Shown here piece after piece: positions 42,461 through 51,515 of a stretch of 64,000 nt of DNA. Numbering within the stretch: position 1 is the first letter of the stretch; the number at the start of each line of letters is the position of its first letter. The position numbers and the translations under genes were made by a program. The stretch covers positions 1,612,001-1,676,000 of the forward strand of contig NZ_JBDQQR010000001.1 of assembly GCF_039888675.1 (NCBI RefSeq), given 5' to 3'. The notes under the pieces are model-generated. The model was not told where the DNA came from and did not search any database. It saw nothing but the letters and a program-made list of their open reading frames with translations. This stretch comes from Mesorhizobium sp. CAU 1732 (lineage in GTDB: Bacteria; Pseudomonadota; Alphaproteobacteria; Rhizobiales; Rhizobiaceae).

Positions 42461-43474
42461 TCAGGCGACCTTGGGCCGCCACGCGATGACGCCTTCCGTC
42501 CGTGCACGAACCTCCGGTGTCGCAAGACAGGTCGCGACCGCCTCATAGCCGGGGGTGCCGGGATAGGGTGCGACGAAACTCGGCGGGCTGTGATTTGCGG
42601 GGCAGAGGATGATCGCCTCGTCGGTGCCGACTGAAGCCAGATCGAGGATCGCGTTCGACCGCGTCAGCATGACGATGGGCCGTGCACACGCTGCGCGTCG
42701 CCGCAGATGGGCGATCAGCGCTTCCTGCGTCGCTTGATCCAGCCCCTGTTCGATCATGTCAACCACGATGAGCGACCGCCCGTCCGCCTCCAGACCGGCC
42801 ATGAGCGCGATCAGCGCGTCGGAGACGGTGGCGCCGTCCTCGACAAGCCAGGACAGCGTGTGATCGACGCGTGAGCGGAGGTCCGGGTCTGCCGTTACCG
42901 CCGCATCCGTCCGATCGAGGCCGAGACACACGGCATTCGGGACCGTCTCTGCGATCCGATACGCCAGACGCGTCTTGCCGCTGCCCAGCGGGCCGACGAT
43001 GTAGGTGAGGGGGCGGATGCGGCCCAGTTCGAACCGCTCGCCGCCCCATGGATGGGGCAGGTCGAAGGCAATGCTGAACTCGCTTCCCGACGCTGCAAGG
43101 CGCGTGAGTTCGCCAGCAGTCGGCGTTCTGCCGCGAGCGAGGTCGTCGCGGAGTGATGCAACCGTCCCGATCGTGGAGACGAGCTGCCGTAAACGGTTCT
43201 GCAGATCGTCTTGATGCGCGGCAAGCGCCGGCTCCAATCCGGCGGCGTCGCCGTTGAGGACGCGCTCGACCTGCGCGAGGCTGAAACCCAGTTCGCGCAA
43301 GGCGACGATCTCGGCGCCCCTCGCCATCGCGTCCTGACCGTAGCTGCGCCATCCCGACGCCGTGCGGAGCGGCGCAATGAGCCCGCGCTGCTCGTAGAGC
43401 CGGAGCGCCTTTGCCGAGACGCCAAGCCGGTTCGCGGCCTCGGTCGCATTCAAATATCGGGCTGACGACGTCAT
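42461..43474 (-). CDS. MerR regulator fused to a P-loop ATPase domain
   Basis: A 337-residue protein joining two domains. Residues 1-110 are a MerR winged helix (RLGVSAKALRLYEQRGLIAP and ELGFSLAQVERVL) with the dimerization coil. Residues 145-335 are an AAA-like P-loop domain with Walker A GPLGSGKTR (161-169), a Walker B-like strand SLIVVDMIEQG (234-244) and a later ARPIVMLTRSN strand. Usual MerR proteins end in a short effector-binding domain, so an ATPase in its place is unusual. GAGGTG lies 6 bp before the ATG. A MerR-style promoter just upstream suggests self-activation. It is co-oriented with and 84 bp downstream of the molybdenum hydroxylase gene. Confidence 0.88.
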   Translation of the reverse strand: MTSSARYLNATEAANRLGVSAKALRLYEQRGLIAPLRTASGWRSYGQDAMARGAEIVALRELGFSLAQVERVLNGDAAGLEPALAAHQDDLQNRLRQLVSTIGTVASLRDDLARGRTPTAGELTRLAASGSEFSIAFDLPHPWGGERFELGRIRPLTYIVGPLGSGKTRLAYRIAETVPNAVCLGLDRTDAAVTADPDLRSRVDHTLSWLVEDGATVSDALIALMAGLEADGRSLIVVDMIEQGLDQATQEALIAHLRRRAACARPIVMLTRSNAILDLASVGTDEAIILCPANHSPPSFVAPYPGTPGYEAVATCLATPEVRARTEGVIAWRPKVA

Positions 43475-43503
43475 GAATCACCTCTGCGATGTTGATCGCC
43501 ACC

Positions 43504-43534
43504 CTTATCGGGGCGGCCCCTGGGGCCGAGTCAA
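43504..43534 (-). promoter_or_regulatory. MerR-type promoter of the MerR-ATPase gene
   Basis: On the minus strand TTGACT and GATAAG are separated by 19 bp, the over-long spacer that MerR-family activators twist into activity. The spacer holds the perfect palindrome CGGCCCCAGGGGCCG. It lies about 30 bp before the start codon of the MerR-ATPase fusion. Confidence 0.75.
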
Positions 43535-43558
43535 CAGGCTTTGCGCATGTTCGGGGTG

Positions 43559-45763
43559 TCAGGCTGCCCCATCGAAGGCGCGCAGGATCGGCAGGTCGCG
43601 GATGCGCCGGCCGGTGGCGGCAAACACGGCGTTGGCGAGGGCGGGTGCGGCCGGCGGCAGGCCCGGTTCGCCGAGGCCGCCCCATGCGCCGTCGCTTTCA
43701 AGGAAACGGATCTGAATGGCGGGCGTGTCGGCCATGGTGAAGATCGGATAGTCGTGAAAACTCTGCTCGACCACCGCGCCGTCGCTCAGCGTGATTTCCT
43801 CGCGCATGGCGGCGCTCAGCCCCATGATGATGGCACCTTCGACCTGCTGGAGCGCCGTGTCGGGATGAATGACGGTTCCGCAATCAAGGGCAGCGACGAC
43901 GCGGGTGACGGACGGGCGGCCTGCCGCGTCGAGCGCGATCTCGACGACATGCGCGGCGATCGTGCCGTAGCTTTCCGCGATCGCGATGCCTTTCCCGGTG
44001 CCCGGCGCAGACGGTTCGGCCCATCCGGCATCCTGCGCGACTGCGTCGAGCGCGCGCTGCCATCGCGAGCCTTCGGGAAGCAACTGGCGGCGATAGTCGT
44101 AGGGATCGTGCCCCGCGGCATGCGCCAGTTCGTCGATGAAGGACTCGGTCCAGAAGGTGTGCTGCGTGTGCGCGACCGCGCGCCATGTGCCTGTCCTGAC
44201 ATGGGAGGCGAAGGGGATCGCGCGGAGCGACTGGTTGGGAATGGCATAGGGAAGCGCATAGCCTTCGTTGCGGGTCGGCCCCGCCAGAAAGGTTTGCGAC
44301 CATGCGGTGGGCATTCCGTCATCGCCGAGCGACGCGGAGATGTCGGTCGCCAGTGCCGGTCGATAGGCACCCTGCGGGAATTCCTCTTCGCGATGCAGGA
44401 TCAGCTTCACCGGCCGTGGCGAGGCGGCGCGCGCCAGCGGCACGACGTGCTCCATATAGTCGGCGGAGGGCGATACACGCCGGCCGAACGCGCCGCCGGC
44501 TGCAAGGCCGTGGAATGTGACGGCATCCGCGCCGAGGCCCGACAGCTCCATCATCTGTGCCTTTGCCAGAAGCGCGTCCTGTTCCCCGCCCCAGACGGTC
44601 AGGTGGCCATCGGCAAGCTGCGCCGTGACGTTGACCGGTTCCATTGCGGCGTGATGAAGCCAGGGAACGCGGTAGCGCGCCGCGACGATCCTGTCCGGCG
44701 GCGATGCCTGGATCGTCTGGCCGGCATTGCCAAGCGAGACGAGTTCGTCCGGCTCGCCGGCCGAAAGCGCGCTGTCCTGGGCCGCCCGGAGGCTGTCGCG
44801 GTCGTGGATCGCGGGGCGATCGTCGGAGAAGTTCGGGGCGAGCAGATCGAGCGCCCTGCGGGCTTCCCACCAGCTTGACGCGATCACGGCAACGGCGCGT
44901 TCCGTCGTGACGATTTCGAAAACGCCGGCGGCGGATCGCGCCGGTGCCGTGTCGACCGATATCAGCCGCCCGCCATGCACCGGCGCCGACGAGACGGCTG
45001 CGTGCAGCATGTCCGGCAGGGTAAGGTCGATGCCATAGGAAAACGAGCCGTCGGTCTTCGGCGGGATGTCGTGGCGCAGCGGCGACGTTCCCGCGACCCG
45101 CCATGTCGACGGGTCCTTGAAGACAGGCCGCGCGCTTGGTGGGCGCAGACGGGATGCGGCCTCGGCCAGTTCACCGAACCGCGCGCTGCGGCCGGAGCCG
45201 GCATGGCTGACGATGCCTTCGGAAACCTTGATCTGGCTTGGCGGTACGTTCCACCGGCGGGCCGCGGCCTCGACCATCAGCGCGCGTGCGGTCGCGCCTG
45301 CCAGCCGCATGCCGAACCGGCCGGTGAACCGCACGGCGGTCGAGCCGCCGGTGATCTGCAGGTTCATCTGGCGCGCCGCCTCGACGAAGACCGTGTTCAC
45401 CAGCCCGTCCACCAGGGGATAGGTCTGGTCGTCGATGATCCAGCCGCGCGCGAGAAAGCGGTTGGCGAACGGCTTTTCGCCCGGTGCGCGTCTGGTGCGA
45501 ACCGTTGCCCAGTCCGCGTCGAGTTCTTCGGCAGCAAGCATGGCGAGCGCGGTATGCGTGCCTTGCCCCATATCGACATGCGGGACGTAGACGGTCACCG
45601 TGTCGTCCGGCGCGATCTTGATCCAGCCGCCGAACAGGTGGCCGGGATCGCCGGCAAGAAGCTCTTCCGCCTGGCGCTCGAACGAGGCGGACCACGCGCT
45701 GTAGCCGACGACGAGGCCGCCGACCGCCGCACCGGCCCCAAGCAGGAATGCCCGCCGCCTCAT
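43559..45763 (-). CDS. Molybdenum hydroxylase large subunit, isoquinoline 1-oxidoreductase beta-like
   Basis: A 734-residue protein with a twin-arginine signal-like start (MRRRAFLLGAGAAVGG). The molybdopterin domain carries the GQGTHTALAMLAAEELDADW and GRRVSPSADYMEHV segments of IorB-type enzymes. The C-terminal Glu loop is GGLGEPGLPP, with GEPG where CoxL/xanthine dehydrogenase have GEAG, typical for the IorB subgroup. Together with the 2Fe-2S subunit it would oxidise an N-heterocycle or aldehyde at the periplasmic face. It overlaps the upstream subunit gene by four bases (ATGA). Substrate is unknown. The divergent LysR protein is its probable regulator. Confidence 0.9.
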   Translation of the reverse strand: MRRRAFLLGAGAAVGGLVVGYSAWSASFERQAEELLAGDPGHLFGGWIKIAPDDTVTVYVPHVDMGQGTHTALAMLAAEELDADWATVRTRRAPGEKPFANRFLARGWIIDDQTYPLVDGLVNTVFVEAARQMNLQITGGSTAVRFTGRFGMRLAGATARALMVEAAARRWNVPPSQIKVSEGIVSHAGSGRSARFGELAEAASRLRPPSARPVFKDPSTWRVAGTSPLRHDIPPKTDGSFSYGIDLTLPDMLHAAVSSAPVHGGRLISVDTAPARSAAGVFEIVTTERAVAVIASSWWEARRALDLLAPNFSDDRPAIHDRDSLRAAQDSALSAGEPDELVSLGNAGQTIQASPPDRIVAARYRVPWLHHAAMEPVNVTAQLADGHLTVWGGEQDALLAKAQMMELSGLGADAVTFHGLAAGGAFGRRVSPSADYMEHVVPLARAASPRPVKLILHREEEFPQGAYRPALATDISASLGDDGMPTAWSQTFLAGPTRNEGYALPYAIPNQSLRAIPFASHVRTGTWRAVAHTQHTFWTESFIDELAHAAGHDPYDYRRQLLPEGSRWQRALDAVAQDAGWAEPSAPGTGKGIAIAESYGTIAAHVVEIALDAAGRPSVTRVVAALDCGTVIHPDTALQQVEGAIIMGLSAAMREEITLSDGAVVEQSFHDYPIFTMADTPAIQIRFLESDGAWGGLGEPGLPPAAPALANAVFAATGRRIRDLPILRAFDGAA

Positions 45764-46230
45764 GACGGGACCCCGCTCTCGCGCACAAGCGCATGGATGG
45801 CCGCGCGCACCCTCGGATAGGTCCCGCAGCGGCACAGATTGGTCATCGCCGCATCGATATCGGCATCAGTCGGTTCCGGGTTTTCGGCAAGCAGCGCGGT
45901 GGCGGCCATGATCATGCCCGACTGGCAATATCCGCATTGCGGCACGCGCGCGTCGATCCAGGCGGATTGCGCGGGGTGCGGTTCGCCTGCCGGCCCGCGC
46001 AGCCCCTCGATCGTGCGAACCTCGGTGTTCGCCGCGTCGGCCGCGCGAAGCGTGCAGCAGCGCGTCGCGATGCCGTCGACGTGGATGGTGCATGCACCGC
46101 AGGCGGCGATGCCGCAGCGAAACTTGGTTCCCGTCAGGCCAGCTTCGTCGCGGATCACCCACAAAAGCGGCTTTTCGGGATCGCCTTCATAGGCGAAGGG
46201 CTGGTCGTTCAGGGTGAAGCGGATGGTCAA
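45760..46230 (-). CDS. 2Fe-2S subunit of the molybdenum hydroxylase (IorA-like)
   Basis: A 156-residue two-cluster ferredoxin subunit. The plant-type cluster cysteines appear in KFRCGIAACGACTIHVDG and TRCCTLRAAD, the second cluster in QCGYCQSGM and NLCRCGTYPRVR. It passes electrons from the molybdenum site to an acceptor; no FAD subunit is encoded beside it, as usual for IorAB-type enzymes that pass electrons to a cytochrome. It is translationally coupled to the large subunit. Confidence 0.94.
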   Translation of the reverse strand: MTIRFTLNDQPFAYEGDPEKPLLWVIRDEAGLTGTKFRCGIAACGACTIHVDGIATRCCTLRAADAANTEVRTIEGLRGPAGEPHPAQSAWIDARVPQCGYCQSGMIMAATALLAENPEPTDADIDAAMTNLCRCGTYPRVRAAIHALVRESGVPS

Positions 46231-46279
46231 GGCGATCTCCGGAGTGAGCCATGCTTCGCGCCATGATGACGATCTTTCC

Positions 46280-46302
46280 CATTAAGAGAACCCGGTGTAA
46301 TG
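46280..46302. promoter_or_regulatory. Candidate LysR-type binding box in the iorAB-like/lysR intergenic region
   Basis: CATTA and TAATG form a 5-bp inverted repeat separated by 13 bp, just before the LysR start and about 50 bp before the divergent 2Fe-2S subunit. The AT-rich dyad and location suit a LysR-type regulator; binding is not shown. Confidence 0.4.
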
Positions 46303-46312
46303 TGCATGCGTC

Positions 46313-47263
46313 ATGAAGCTGGACTTCACAAAATTCAGAGGCGGCCTGGACGCGCTTCCGGCGCTCTACTGGGTCGCGGAACTGCGCAGCTTCACGGCGG
46401 CCGCGACGCAACTCGGCGTGTCGCCATCGGCCATCAGCCAGACGGTGAAGGGGCTGGAACAGCGCCTCGGCGTGGCGCTCCTGCATCGCACCACGCGCAG
46501 CGTCGGCCTGACGGAAGCGGGCGAGCGGCTTCTGGCTCACGCGCGGCCGGCGCTTCAGGGGCTGCAGGATGCGTTCGACGCGGCAAACGCGCTGGGCGCG
46601 ACGCCCTCCGGCCTGCTTCGCATCAACGCATCGCGCGGCGTCATCGCCTCCGTGATCAGCCGCGTGCTTCCGTCGTTCCTGCGTGACCATCCGCATGTCG
46701 AAGTGGAAATCTTCGCCGATGACGGTTTTACCGACATCGTGTCCGGCGGGTTCGACGCGGGTTTTCGCCTCGGCGAATCCCTGGAGGCCGATATGGTCGC
46801 GGTGCGCGTCAGCCCGCGCTTCCGCTTCGTCGTGGCGGGATCGCCCGATTATCTTGCGCGCTTCGGCAGGCCGGAGACGCCGCAGGGTCTTGCGGACCAC
46901 CGCTGCATCCGCTTTCGCCAGACGAGTTCGCGATCGATCTATCGCTGGGAGTTCTGGGAGGGCAACCGGACGCTCGAAGTGCCTGTGCACGGGCCGCTGA
47001 TCGTCAACGACACAGGCGCCAACATCGCGGCCGCGCGCGACGGCATCGGCCTCGCCTATGTCGCCGAACCGCTGATCGCCGACGAGATTGCCGACGGCAG
47101 GCTCGAGACGGTCCTGACGGACTATCTGCCGATGACGCCCGGCCTCTACATCTATTTCCCGAGCCGCGCCCAGGCACTGCCCAAGCTGCGTGCCTTCGTC
47201 GACCATATGCGCGCCTCGCTGGTGGATTTCGAGCGCGAGGAAACGGCGCGTCGCCTCAGATAA
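46313..47263 (+). CDS. LysR-family regulator divergent from the molybdenum hydroxylase genes
   Basis: A 316-residue regulator with the N-terminal winged helix (LPALYWVAELRSFTAAATQL, GVSPSAISQTVKGLEQRLGV) and a substrate-binding domain (about residues 98-300) of the CrgA/AaeR-like subgroup (DFDAGFRLGESLEADMVAVR type). Its gene faces away from the iorAB-like pair with 82 bp between start codons, the standard arrangement for a LysR regulator and its target. The inducer is unknown and is probably the substrate of the hydroxylase. Confidence 0.93.
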   Translation: MKLDFTKFRGGLDALPALYWVAELRSFTAAATQLGVSPSAISQTVKGLEQRLGVALLHRTTRSVGLTEAGERLLAHARPALQGLQDAFDAANALGATPSGLLRINASRGVIASVISRVLPSFLRDHPHVEVEIFADDGFTDIVSGGFDAGFRLGESLEADMVAVRVSPRFRFVVAGSPDYLARFGRPETPQGLADHRCIRFRQTSSRSIYRWEFWEGNRTLEVPVHGPLIVNDTGANIAAARDGIGLAYVAEPLIADEIADGRLETVLTDYLPMTPGLYIYFPSRAQALPKLRAFVDHMRASLVDFEREETARRLR

Positions 47264-47454
47264 CCGTTCGGCGAAGGCCGTCGGCTGCTCTTGTACCATT
47301 GGCGAGTTGTGCCCCGGCTTGCGAGGCGACAGGATGCCGTTTCGAGGAGCGTCGAGGGAAGAGCGGCGCTCGTCCGCAATGCGCGGCATTCTCGTCAGCC
47401 GGCCCAAGAGGCGCTCGACGCGCGATTCACATCACAGCCAGTGGAGGAAACACG

Positions 47455-49254
47455 ATGCTCGACAAGACCCCGACGACCAAGGTTCAGGCCCTTCTCGGCA
47501 AGCTCGACAAGGCGCTTGCATCCGCCGATGTCGAGGCCGCCGTCGCTCTCTTCGCCGAGCAATGCTACTGGCGCGACCTCGTCGCGTTCACCTGGAACAT
47601 CAAGACGATGGAGGGCCGCGACCAGGTCCGCGACATGCTCATCGCCCGCCTGGCCGACGTGAAGCCGTCGAACTGGCAGGTCGCGGAGGGCGAGGAAGCA
47701 AGCGAGGCCGATGGCGTCATGGAGGCCTGGATCAGCTTCGAGACGGATGTGGCGCGCGGCTACGGGCTCGTCCGGTTCAAGGACGGACTGATCTGGACCC
47801 TTCTGACCACGATGGTCGAACTCAAGGGACATGAGGAGAAATCCGGCTTCACCCGCCCGCTCGGCGCGAAGCACGGCCAGAATGTCGGCTCGAAGAACTG
47901 GATCGAGGAGCGCGAGGAGGAACTCCGCACGCTCGGCTTCGAGAAGCAGCCCTATGTCGTCATCATCGGCGGCGGGCAGGGCGGTATCGCGCTCGGCGCG
48001 CGGCTGCGCCAGCTCGGCGTTCCCACGATCATCGTCGAGAAGAACGAGCGTCCGGGCGACTCGTGGCGCAAGCGCTACAAGTCGCTCTGCCTCCACGATC
48101 CGGTCTGGTACGACCACCTTCCCTATCTCGATTTCCCGAAGAACTGGCCGGTCTTCTCGCCCAAGGACAAGATCGGCGACTGGCTCGAGATGTACACCAA
48201 GGTGATGGAGCTGAACTACTGGACCAACACCACGGCCAAGTCCGCGAAATACGATGAGAAGACCGGGGAATGGACCGTCGTCGTGGAGCGTGACGGCAAG
48301 GAGATCACGCTGAAGCCAAAGCAACTCGTGTTCGCGACAGGCATGTCGGGCAAGGCGAACGTGCCGGATTTCAAGGGCATGGACCGCTTCAAGGGCGAGC
48401 AGCACCATTCCTCGAAACATCCCGGGCCGGACGGCTACAAGGGCAAGAAGGTGGTCGTCATCGGGTCCAACAATTCGGCCCACGACATCTGCGCCGCACT
48501 CTATGAGGCCGGCGTGGACGTGACCATGATCCAGCGCTCGACGACGCATATCGTGCGCTCGGATTCGCTCATGGAGATCGGTCTCGGCGATCTCTATTCC
48601 GAGCGCGCCGTGCAGGGCGGCATGACGACGGCCAAGGCCGACCTGATCTTCGCCTCACTGCCCTATGCGATCCTCCACGAGTTCCAGATCCCGATCTACG
48701 ACAAGATCCGCGAGGTCGACGCCAAGTTCTACGAGGATCTCGAAAAGGCCGGCTTCAGGCTGGACTTCGGCACGGACGAGTCCGGCCTGTTCATGAAATA
48801 TCTGCGGCGCGGCTCAGGCTACTATATCGACATCGGCGCCTCGCAACTGATCATCGACGGCAAGATCAAACTGGAAGCAGGCCAGGTCGAGGAGATCACC
48901 GAAACCGGCGTGAAGCTCGACAACGGCAAGGAAATCCCCGCCGACGTGATCGTCTATGCGACGGGCTACGGCTCCATGAACGGATGGGTGGCCGACCTGA
49001 TCGACAAGGAGACCGCCGACAGGATCGGCAAGTGCTGGGGCCTCGGCTCGGCAACGCCGAAAGATCCCGGACCGTGGGAAGGCGAGCAGCGCAACATGTG
49101 GAAGCCGACCCAGCAGGAGGCCCTGTGGATGCATGGCGGCAATCTGCATCAGTCGCGCCACTATTCGCAGTTTCTCGCGCTGCAGTTGAAGGCGCGGATG
49201 GAAGGCATTCCGACTTCGGTCTACGGACTTCAGCCGGTGCATCACAAAGGCTGA
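47455..49254 (+). CDS. NTF2-like/flavin-containing monooxygenase fusion
   Basis: A 599-residue protein. Residues about 1-130 resemble a SnoaL/NTF2-like small domain (KALASADVEAAVALFAEQCY, MEGRDQVRDML). Residues about 160-590 form a flavin monooxygenase-like FAD/NAD(P)H domain, with VIIGGGQGGIALGARLRQLG (FAD), a second dinucleotide motif VVVIGSNNSAHDICAALYEA and ATGYGS near the end. The FMO fingerprint FxGxxxHxxxY is degenerate (FKGEQHHSSKH). The ATG is preceded by GGAGG. Related NTF2-FMO fusions occur in soil proteobacteria and fungi; the substrate is unknown. Confidence 0.88.
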   Translation: MLDKTPTTKVQALLGKLDKALASADVEAAVALFAEQCYWRDLVAFTWNIKTMEGRDQVRDMLIARLADVKPSNWQVAEGEEASEADGVMEAWISFETDVARGYGLVRFKDGLIWTLLTTMVELKGHEEKSGFTRPLGAKHGQNVGSKNWIEEREEELRTLGFEKQPYVVIIGGGQGGIALGARLRQLGVPTIIVEKNERPGDSWRKRYKSLCLHDPVWYDHLPYLDFPKNWPVFSPKDKIGDWLEMYTKVMELNYWTNTTAKSAKYDEKTGEWTVVVERDGKEITLKPKQLVFATGMSGKANVPDFKGMDRFKGEQHHSSKHPGPDGYKGKKVVVIGSNNSAHDICAALYEAGVDVTMIQRSTTHIVRSDSLMEIGLGDLYSERAVQGGMTTAKADLIFASLPYAILHEFQIPIYDKIREVDAKFYEDLEKAGFRLDFGTDESGLFMKYLRRGSGYYIDIGASQLIIDGKIKLEAGQVEEITETGVKLDNGKEIPADVIVYATGYGSMNGWVADLIDKETADRIGKCWGLGSATPKDPGPWEGEQRNMWKPTQQEALWMHGGNLHQSRHYSQFLALQLKARMEGIPTSVYGLQPVHHKG

Positions 49255-49376
49255 TTGCGACGCCTGACCGCTGGCCGGATTGCGCGCCGGCCGGCGCATC
49301 CGCATTCTGAAGACGAACGCATTGACTCATCGTACTGGTTGCGCTGACGGTGGCGCGGTCATGGGAGGGATGGGGT

Positions 49377-50297
49377 GTGCAGAGGTTAGACGACAGCGTT
49401 CAGAGGTTGCGGGCTTTCAATCGCTTCTACACGCGCAGGATGGGCGTGCTGAACGAGAGGATGGCCGATAGCGAATTCACGCTCGCGCAGTCGCGCGTGC
49501 TCTTCGAGCTTGGAAGCCGATCGCGGCCCGAGGCCGTTGCGATAGCGGCCGATCTGCGGCTCGATATCGCCTATCTCGCGCGCATCCTGAGCGGATTTGC
49601 GGAGCTGGGGCTGGTTCTCGATGTCGGCGATCCGGGGGACGGCAGCAGTCGTGCGCTCGAATTGACCGAGAAAGGCCAGAAAGTCCTGAATGGCGTGCAC
49701 GAGAGGGCGGATCGATCTGCCGCCTCGATTCTCAGTTCTCTGGACGATGAGGAGCGGGCATCGCTCACGCAGGCGATGATTGCGATCGAGGAAGCGCTTG
49801 GCGGTGACACCTCGCCCGCCACCGTGACCCTGCGTGCGCATCGACCCGGCGACATAGGCTGGGTCATCGAACGCCAGGCGACGCTCTACGCCACCGAGTA
49901 TGGCTGGACGATCGAATTCGAGGGACGGCTGGCCCGGAACTGCGCCGAGTTCATCCAGAATTTCGAGCCGGGGAGGGATTTCTGCTGGATTGCCCAGCGC
50001 GGCTTTCAGCGCATCGGCGCCGTGTTTCTCGTGCATCAGGGCGATGACCGCGCAAGGCTTCGCATGCTTCATGTCGAGGCATCGGCCAGAAGCTGGGGCG
50101 TCGGCGGCATGCTGGTCGGTGAATGCATCGCCCAGGCGCGCCGCTGCGGCTATCGCCAGCTCGAATTGCGGACGATCAGCGTGCTCGACCACGCGCGACG
50201 GCTCTACGAACGGGCCGGTTTCGTGCAGGTGAGAGAGGAGCCGCGCCACAGTTTCGGCAAGGACCTCGTCGGCGAACAGTGGCTGCTGGACCTGTAA
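49377..50297 (+). CDS. MarR-type regulator fused to a GNAT acetyltransferase
   Basis: A 306-residue bifunctional-type protein. Residues about 1-135 are a MarR winged helix (RMADSEFTLAQSRVLFELGS, IAADLRLDIAYLARILSGFA). Residues about 150-300 are a GNAT domain with the LHVEASARSWGVGGMLVGEC acetyl-CoA loop and the LYERAGF closing motif. This fused layout is known in other bacteria. It begins with a GTG after GGGAGG; the frame is open nine codons earlier at another GTG. It ends 21 bp before the convergent aminotransferase. The effector and acetyl acceptor are not evident. Confidence 0.9.
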   Translation: MQRLDDSVQRLRAFNRFYTRRMGVLNERMADSEFTLAQSRVLFELGSRSRPEAVAIAADLRLDIAYLARILSGFAELGLVLDVGDPGDGSSRALELTEKGQKVLNGVHERADRSAASILSSLDDEERASLTQAMIAIEEALGGDTSPATVTLRAHRPGDIGWVIERQATLYATEYGWTIEFEGRLARNCAEFIQNFEPGRDFCWIAQRGFQRIGAVFLVHQGDDRARLRMLHVEASARSWGVGGMLVGECIAQARRCGYRQLELRTISVLDHARRLYERAGFVQVREEPRHSFGKDLVGEQWLLDL

Positions 50298-50318
50298 GGC
50301 ACAAACAACGAGGCCTGC

Positions 50319-51428
50319 TCAGCCGCGCGCCTCGGCCAGTGCTGCGGGCAGCGCCTCCTCGAACAGGTCGATCTCATCGTCGGGCCCGACGCTGACGCGG
50401 ATGCAGCGGTCGAGACCGGGGGCCATCGGCTTGCGCACGAAAACGTCGCGGGCGAGCAGGCCCTGCATGATTTCGAGCGCCAGCGCCCCGTCTCCGCCGC
50501 AATCGATCGCCACGAAATTCGTTGCCGATGGCAGGGTCGAGAGCCCGTTAGCCTCAGCGATCCGGGCGATCCGTTCGCGGCACGTTGCGACACGGTCCAC
50601 GACGCTTTCGAGCCATGGCTGGTCGCCGAGCGCGGCGAGCGCTGCCGCCTGCGCCATGCGCGTGACGCCGAAATGATTGCGGACCTTGTCGAAGGCCCTG
50701 ATCGTGTCCGCCTCGCCGATGGCGTAGCCGCATCGCAGGCCGGCAAGCCCGTAGGCCTTGGAGAAGGTGCGCATGCGCAGGACGTTCGGCCGGGCGACAT
50801 CGAGCGGCGGTATCGACGATTGCGGCGCGGTCTCGCCATAGGCTTCGTCGAGCACCAGCATCGTCGTTTCCGGCAGCCCCTCGATCAGGCGCGCCACGTC
50901 GTCGGCGTCCCACCAGGTGCCCATCGGATTGTCGGGATTGGCGAAATAGACGAGAGGGGCGTTCTCGCGCCGCACGGCCTGCAGCAGGCTGTCGATGTCC
51001 TCGCGGTCGTCCACATACGAAACCGTCACGAGCCGGCCGCCGAAACCCGAGACGTGGTAGTTGAACGTCGGATAGGCGCCCAGCGACGAGACCACGGGCA
51101 TTCCCGGCTCGACGAAGAGCCTGACGATGAGCCCGAGCAGTCCGTCGATGCCTTCGCCGACGACCACGTTCTGCGCGCCGATGCCGAGATGCGCGGCGAG
51201 GGCATGCTTCAGATCGTGGTTCTCCGGGTCGCAATATTTCCACATCTCGCCTGCCTCGCGGGCGATCGTCTCGCGAACCTTGGGCGAGGGGCCAAAGCCG
51301 CTCTCATTCGCGCCGATGCGCGCGCGAAACGGCCGGCCCCTGCCGCGCTCCTGCGCTTCCGGGCCGACGAAGGGAACGGTCGCGGGCAGGGTTTCGGCAA
51401 GCGCGGTGAGGCGAGGGCGCGTCGGCAT
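50319..51428 (-). CDS. HisC-like pyridoxal phosphate aminotransferase
   Basis: A 369-residue fold-type I aminotransferase of the histidinol-phosphate group. The substrate-loop start is ANESGFGPSP, the nucleotide-like PLP contact region YFANPDNPMGTWW, LVLDEAYGE (Asp for the pyridine N) and the Schiff-base lysine in TFSKAYGLAGLRCGYAIG. The absence of his genes nearby and divergence from canonical HisC at the N-terminus argue for a role other than histidine synthesis, perhaps an aromatic or amine substrate. The ATG start is preferred over the longer frame. Confidence 0.88.
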   Translation of the reverse strand: MPTRPRLTALAETLPATVPFVGPEAQERGRGRPFRARIGANESGFGPSPKVRETIAREAGEMWKYCDPENHDLKHALAAHLGIGAQNVVVGEGIDGLLGLIVRLFVEPGMPVVSSLGAYPTFNYHVSGFGGRLVTVSYVDDREDIDSLLQAVRRENAPLVYFANPDNPMGTWWDADDVARLIEGLPETTMLVLDEAYGETAPQSSIPPLDVARPNVLRMRTFSKAYGLAGLRCGYAIGEADTIRAFDKVRNHFGVTRMAQAAALAALGDQPWLESVVDRVATCRERIARIAEANGLSTLPSATNFVAIDCGGDGALALEIMQGLLARDVFVRKPMAPGLDRCIRVSVGPDDEIDLFEEALPAALAEARG

Positions 51429-51515
51429 GGCGCGGAAGTCTCCAGTCAAACGATCTCGATGCAATAGAACATCGCACCGCAAAGTGGAATTCGGATTTCG
51501 GAGGAGCCGTCTGGG

